Of a DNA stretch of 6,957 nucleotides, positions 5,859 through 6,957 are shown piece after piece. The DNA comes from an uncultured bacterium (GTDB lineage: Bacteria > Spirochaetota > Spirochaetia > Sphaerochaetales > Sphaerochaetaceae): contig CAJMOS010000130.1 of NCBI GenBank assembly GCA_905215015.1, forward strand, positions 1-6,957, read 5' to 3'. The number at the start of each line of letters is the position of its first letter. Position 1 is the stretch's first letter. Position numbers and translations under genes: made by a program. A model generated the notes under the pieces. The model had not been told where the DNA came from and ran no database searches. It saw only the letters and a program-made list of their open reading frames with translations.

Positions 5859-6413
5859 TCAATACACGATCCGGTCCTTGAGCGCTTTCTCCGCCGCAGG
5901 ACCATACAAATATCCGACAATCTCCATCGCGAAATCAAGGGCGGTTCCCGCCCCTTGGCTGGTAATCAGGTTCCCGTCGACGACTACCCGTCTGGAGTGG
6001 TCGAAGATGATGGAGGGGGCTGCCTTGTCGGCTCCGGGAAAACAGGTCACATGCCTGCCCTCAAGGATGCCGCTGGCGCCCAGGACCACTGCCGGAGAAG
6101 CGCAGATGGCGGCCACCAGCTTCCCCTCGGCGAAAAGACGGATGGAAGTGGTCAGCACCGCCTCGCTTTCCGCAAGGTGTTCGGCGCCTTTGCCTCCACC
6201 GGGAAGGATGATGCCGTCCCACTCCTGCCCTGCCACCTGCTCGAATATGGCGTCGGCGACGAAGGTGACCCGATGGCTGCTGACGATGATCTTCTTGCCC
6301 AGTCCGGCGACGGTCACATGGGCGCCGGCACGACGAAGCATGTCGATCGGGCTGAGGGCCTCGATTTCCTCAAAACCATCAGCCAGCACGACGACGATCT
6401 GTTTTTCTTCCAT
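5859..6413 (-). CDS. DJ-1/PfpI (ThiJ-type) family protein
   Basis: This 184-residue, single-domain DJ-1 superfamily protein is of normal length. The acid in DGFEEIEAL (E18 aligns with DJ-1 E18), the PGGGKGAEHL oxyanion region (71-80) and the nucleophile elbow AAICASPAVV with C104 (DJ-1 C106) are all present. VTCFPG (122-127) puts C124-F125 where human DJ-1 has T125-H126, so the His of DJ-1 is missing; aromatic residues are common there in bacterial relatives. Known members act as glyoxalases, chaperones or redox-sensitive stress proteins, and deglycase activity is debated. No specific substrate is shown here. The ATG at 6413 has TAAGGA 7 bases upstream, and that TAA is the stop of the DAHP synthase gene, so the two are tightly linked. 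A longer open frame upstream of 6413 only mirrors the neighbouring gene. The product is probably cytosolic. Confidence 0.93.
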   Translation of the reverse strand: MEEKQIVVVLADGFEEIEALSPIDMLRRAGAHVTVAGLGKKIIVSSHRVTFVADAIFEQVAGQEWDGIILPGGGKGAEHLAESEAVLTTSIRLFAEGKLVAAICASPAVVLGASGILEGRHVTCFPGADKAAPSIIFDHSRRVVVDGNLITSQGAGTALDFAMEIVGYLYGPAAEKALKDRIVY

Positions 6414-6420
6414 AGTGTCT

Positions 6421-6426
6421 TCCTTA
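6421..6426 (-). promoter_or_regulatory. Ribosome binding site of the DJ-1 gene, fused to the preceding stop codon
   Basis: The minus strand reads TAAGGA. TAA ends the DAHP synthase gene and AAGGA serves as Shine-Dalgarno 7 bases before the ATG at 6413. Terminating ribosomes therefore sit on the start region of the next gene, implying co-transcription and coupled translation. Confidence 0.7.
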
Positions 6427-6957
6427 CAGGGGTTTTTCTTCGCCTTGGCGCAACAGCTGGGCAGCCCGGAGGACCAAGCGCTCGGTCTCGGCCCAGCCGA
6501 CGCACTCGTCGGTGACCGACTTGCCGTACTCCAGCTGGGAGATGTCGGAGGGGATATCCTGGTGCCCGTTCTGCAGGAAGCTCTCCAGCATGAAGCCGCG
6601 GATCGACTTCTCGCCCCAGCAGACCTGGTCGACCACGCTGCGCAGCACGCGGGCCTGGCGTTGCCACTGCTTGTTGCTGTTGGCATGGGAGCAGTCGATG
6701 ACGATCGATGGCTCCAACCCAGCGGCCGTCATGGCCTTGCGCGCCGCCTCGACGTCGTCCTCGTAGTAGTTCGGAGACCCCCCGCCACCGCGCAGGATCA
6801 GATGGCCGCAATCGTTGCCGGTAGTGTGATAGACAGCCGACATGCCGTTCTTGTCGATACCGATGAAGGCGGCAGGATTGCGTGCGCTCTTGATGGCGTT
6901 GATCGCGACTCCGACATCCCCGTCGGTCGAGTTCTTGAAGCCGACCGCGACGGAAAG
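6424..6957 (-). CDS. aroG: 3-deoxy-D-arabino-heptulosonate 7-phosphate (DAHP) synthase, class I-alpha (partial, N-terminus missing)
   Basis: This cytosolic enzyme condenses phosphoenolpyruvate with erythrose 4-phosphate to DAHP, the first step of the shikimate pathway to aromatic amino acids. The window holds the last 177 residues, about half of the usual 350. Numbering from the window edge, VGFKNSTDG is at 5-13 (the Lys equals E. coli AroG K186) and HLILRGG at 52-58 contains the substrate Arg. Metal ligands are visible: H91 in DCSHANSNKQ, E125 in MLESF and D150 in YGKSVTDECVGW. They match E. coli AroG H268, E302 and D326. The fourth ligand, a Cys near residue 61, lies outside the window. Beyond that, the active-site half looks intact. 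The symbol is the closest familiar paralogue: the residues that set Phe, Tyr or Trp feedback lie mostly outside the window, so aroF or aroH are equally possible. It ends 10 bases before the DJ-1 gene. Confidence 0.96.
   Translation of the reverse strand, partial: LSVAVGFKNSTDGDVGVAINAIKSARNPAAFIGIDKNGMSAVYHTTGNDCGHLILRGGGGSPNYYEDDVEAARKAMTAAGLEPSIVIDCSHANSNKQWQRQARVLRSVVDQVCWGEKSIRGFMLESFLQNGHQDIPSDISQLEYGKSVTDECVGWAETERLVLRAAQLLRQGEEKPL

Noticed and set aside
6414..6686. Upstream extension of the DJ-1 protein by 91 residues
   Set aside because: The extension is an out-of-frame reading of the DAHP synthase gene, low in complexity (Ser, Arg, Ala). The ATG at 6413 has a good ribosome site and the family start.

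Overview
The window is a compact, GC-rich bacterial stretch in which all eight recognisable genes lie on the minus strand, so transcription runs from the right edge to the left. Genes are spaced by 4-bp overlaps or gaps of about 10-70 bases, with one real intergenic gap of about 305 bases (3193-3497). That gap is much more AT-rich than the genes. The organism cannot be named from the sequence. The lipoprotein signal, GC-rich coding and class I-alpha DAHP synthase would fit a Gram-negative or spirochaete-like heterotroph, but this is a weak inference. I see no mobile element, RNA gene, CRISPR array or broken gene.

Module 1 (right, 6957 to 3498) reads like one operon: the 3' half of a DAHP synthase gene (shikimate entry), a DJ-1/PfpI/ThiJ-family protein, a DUF1846 (UPF0371) protein of unknown function, then two consecutive Rrf2-family regulators. 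The regulators overlap by ATGA and are both 134 residues long. They carry different cysteine sets: the first has a C-x2-C-x5-C cluster in the usual Fe-S position, while the second has only two cysteines there, 14 residues apart.

Module 2 (left, 3436 to 1) is a family 5 (peptide-type) ABC importer. A strong sigma70-like promoter lies in the gap (TTGACA, 17 bases, TATTAT), followed by a leader of about 200 bases with an inverted repeat and a possible second promoter. Then come the substrate-binding lipoprotein, a DppB/OppB-type permease and a DppC/OppC-type permease cut by the left edge. The ATPase genes would be expected beyond that edge. A 10-bp hairpin between the binding-protein gene and the first permease gene probably lets the binding protein be made in excess.

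The most interesting points are the translationally coupled, unequal Rrf2 pair next to a transporter promoter with operator-like repeats; the binding protein's loss of the Asp that holds the peptide alpha-amino group in DppA/OppA; and the grouping of DAHP synthase, DJ-1, DUF1846 and Fe-S-type regulators in one apparent transcription unit. Read together (inference only), this suggests a redox-, iron- or sulfur-responsive locus that may control uptake of a small peptide-like or non-peptide ligand.
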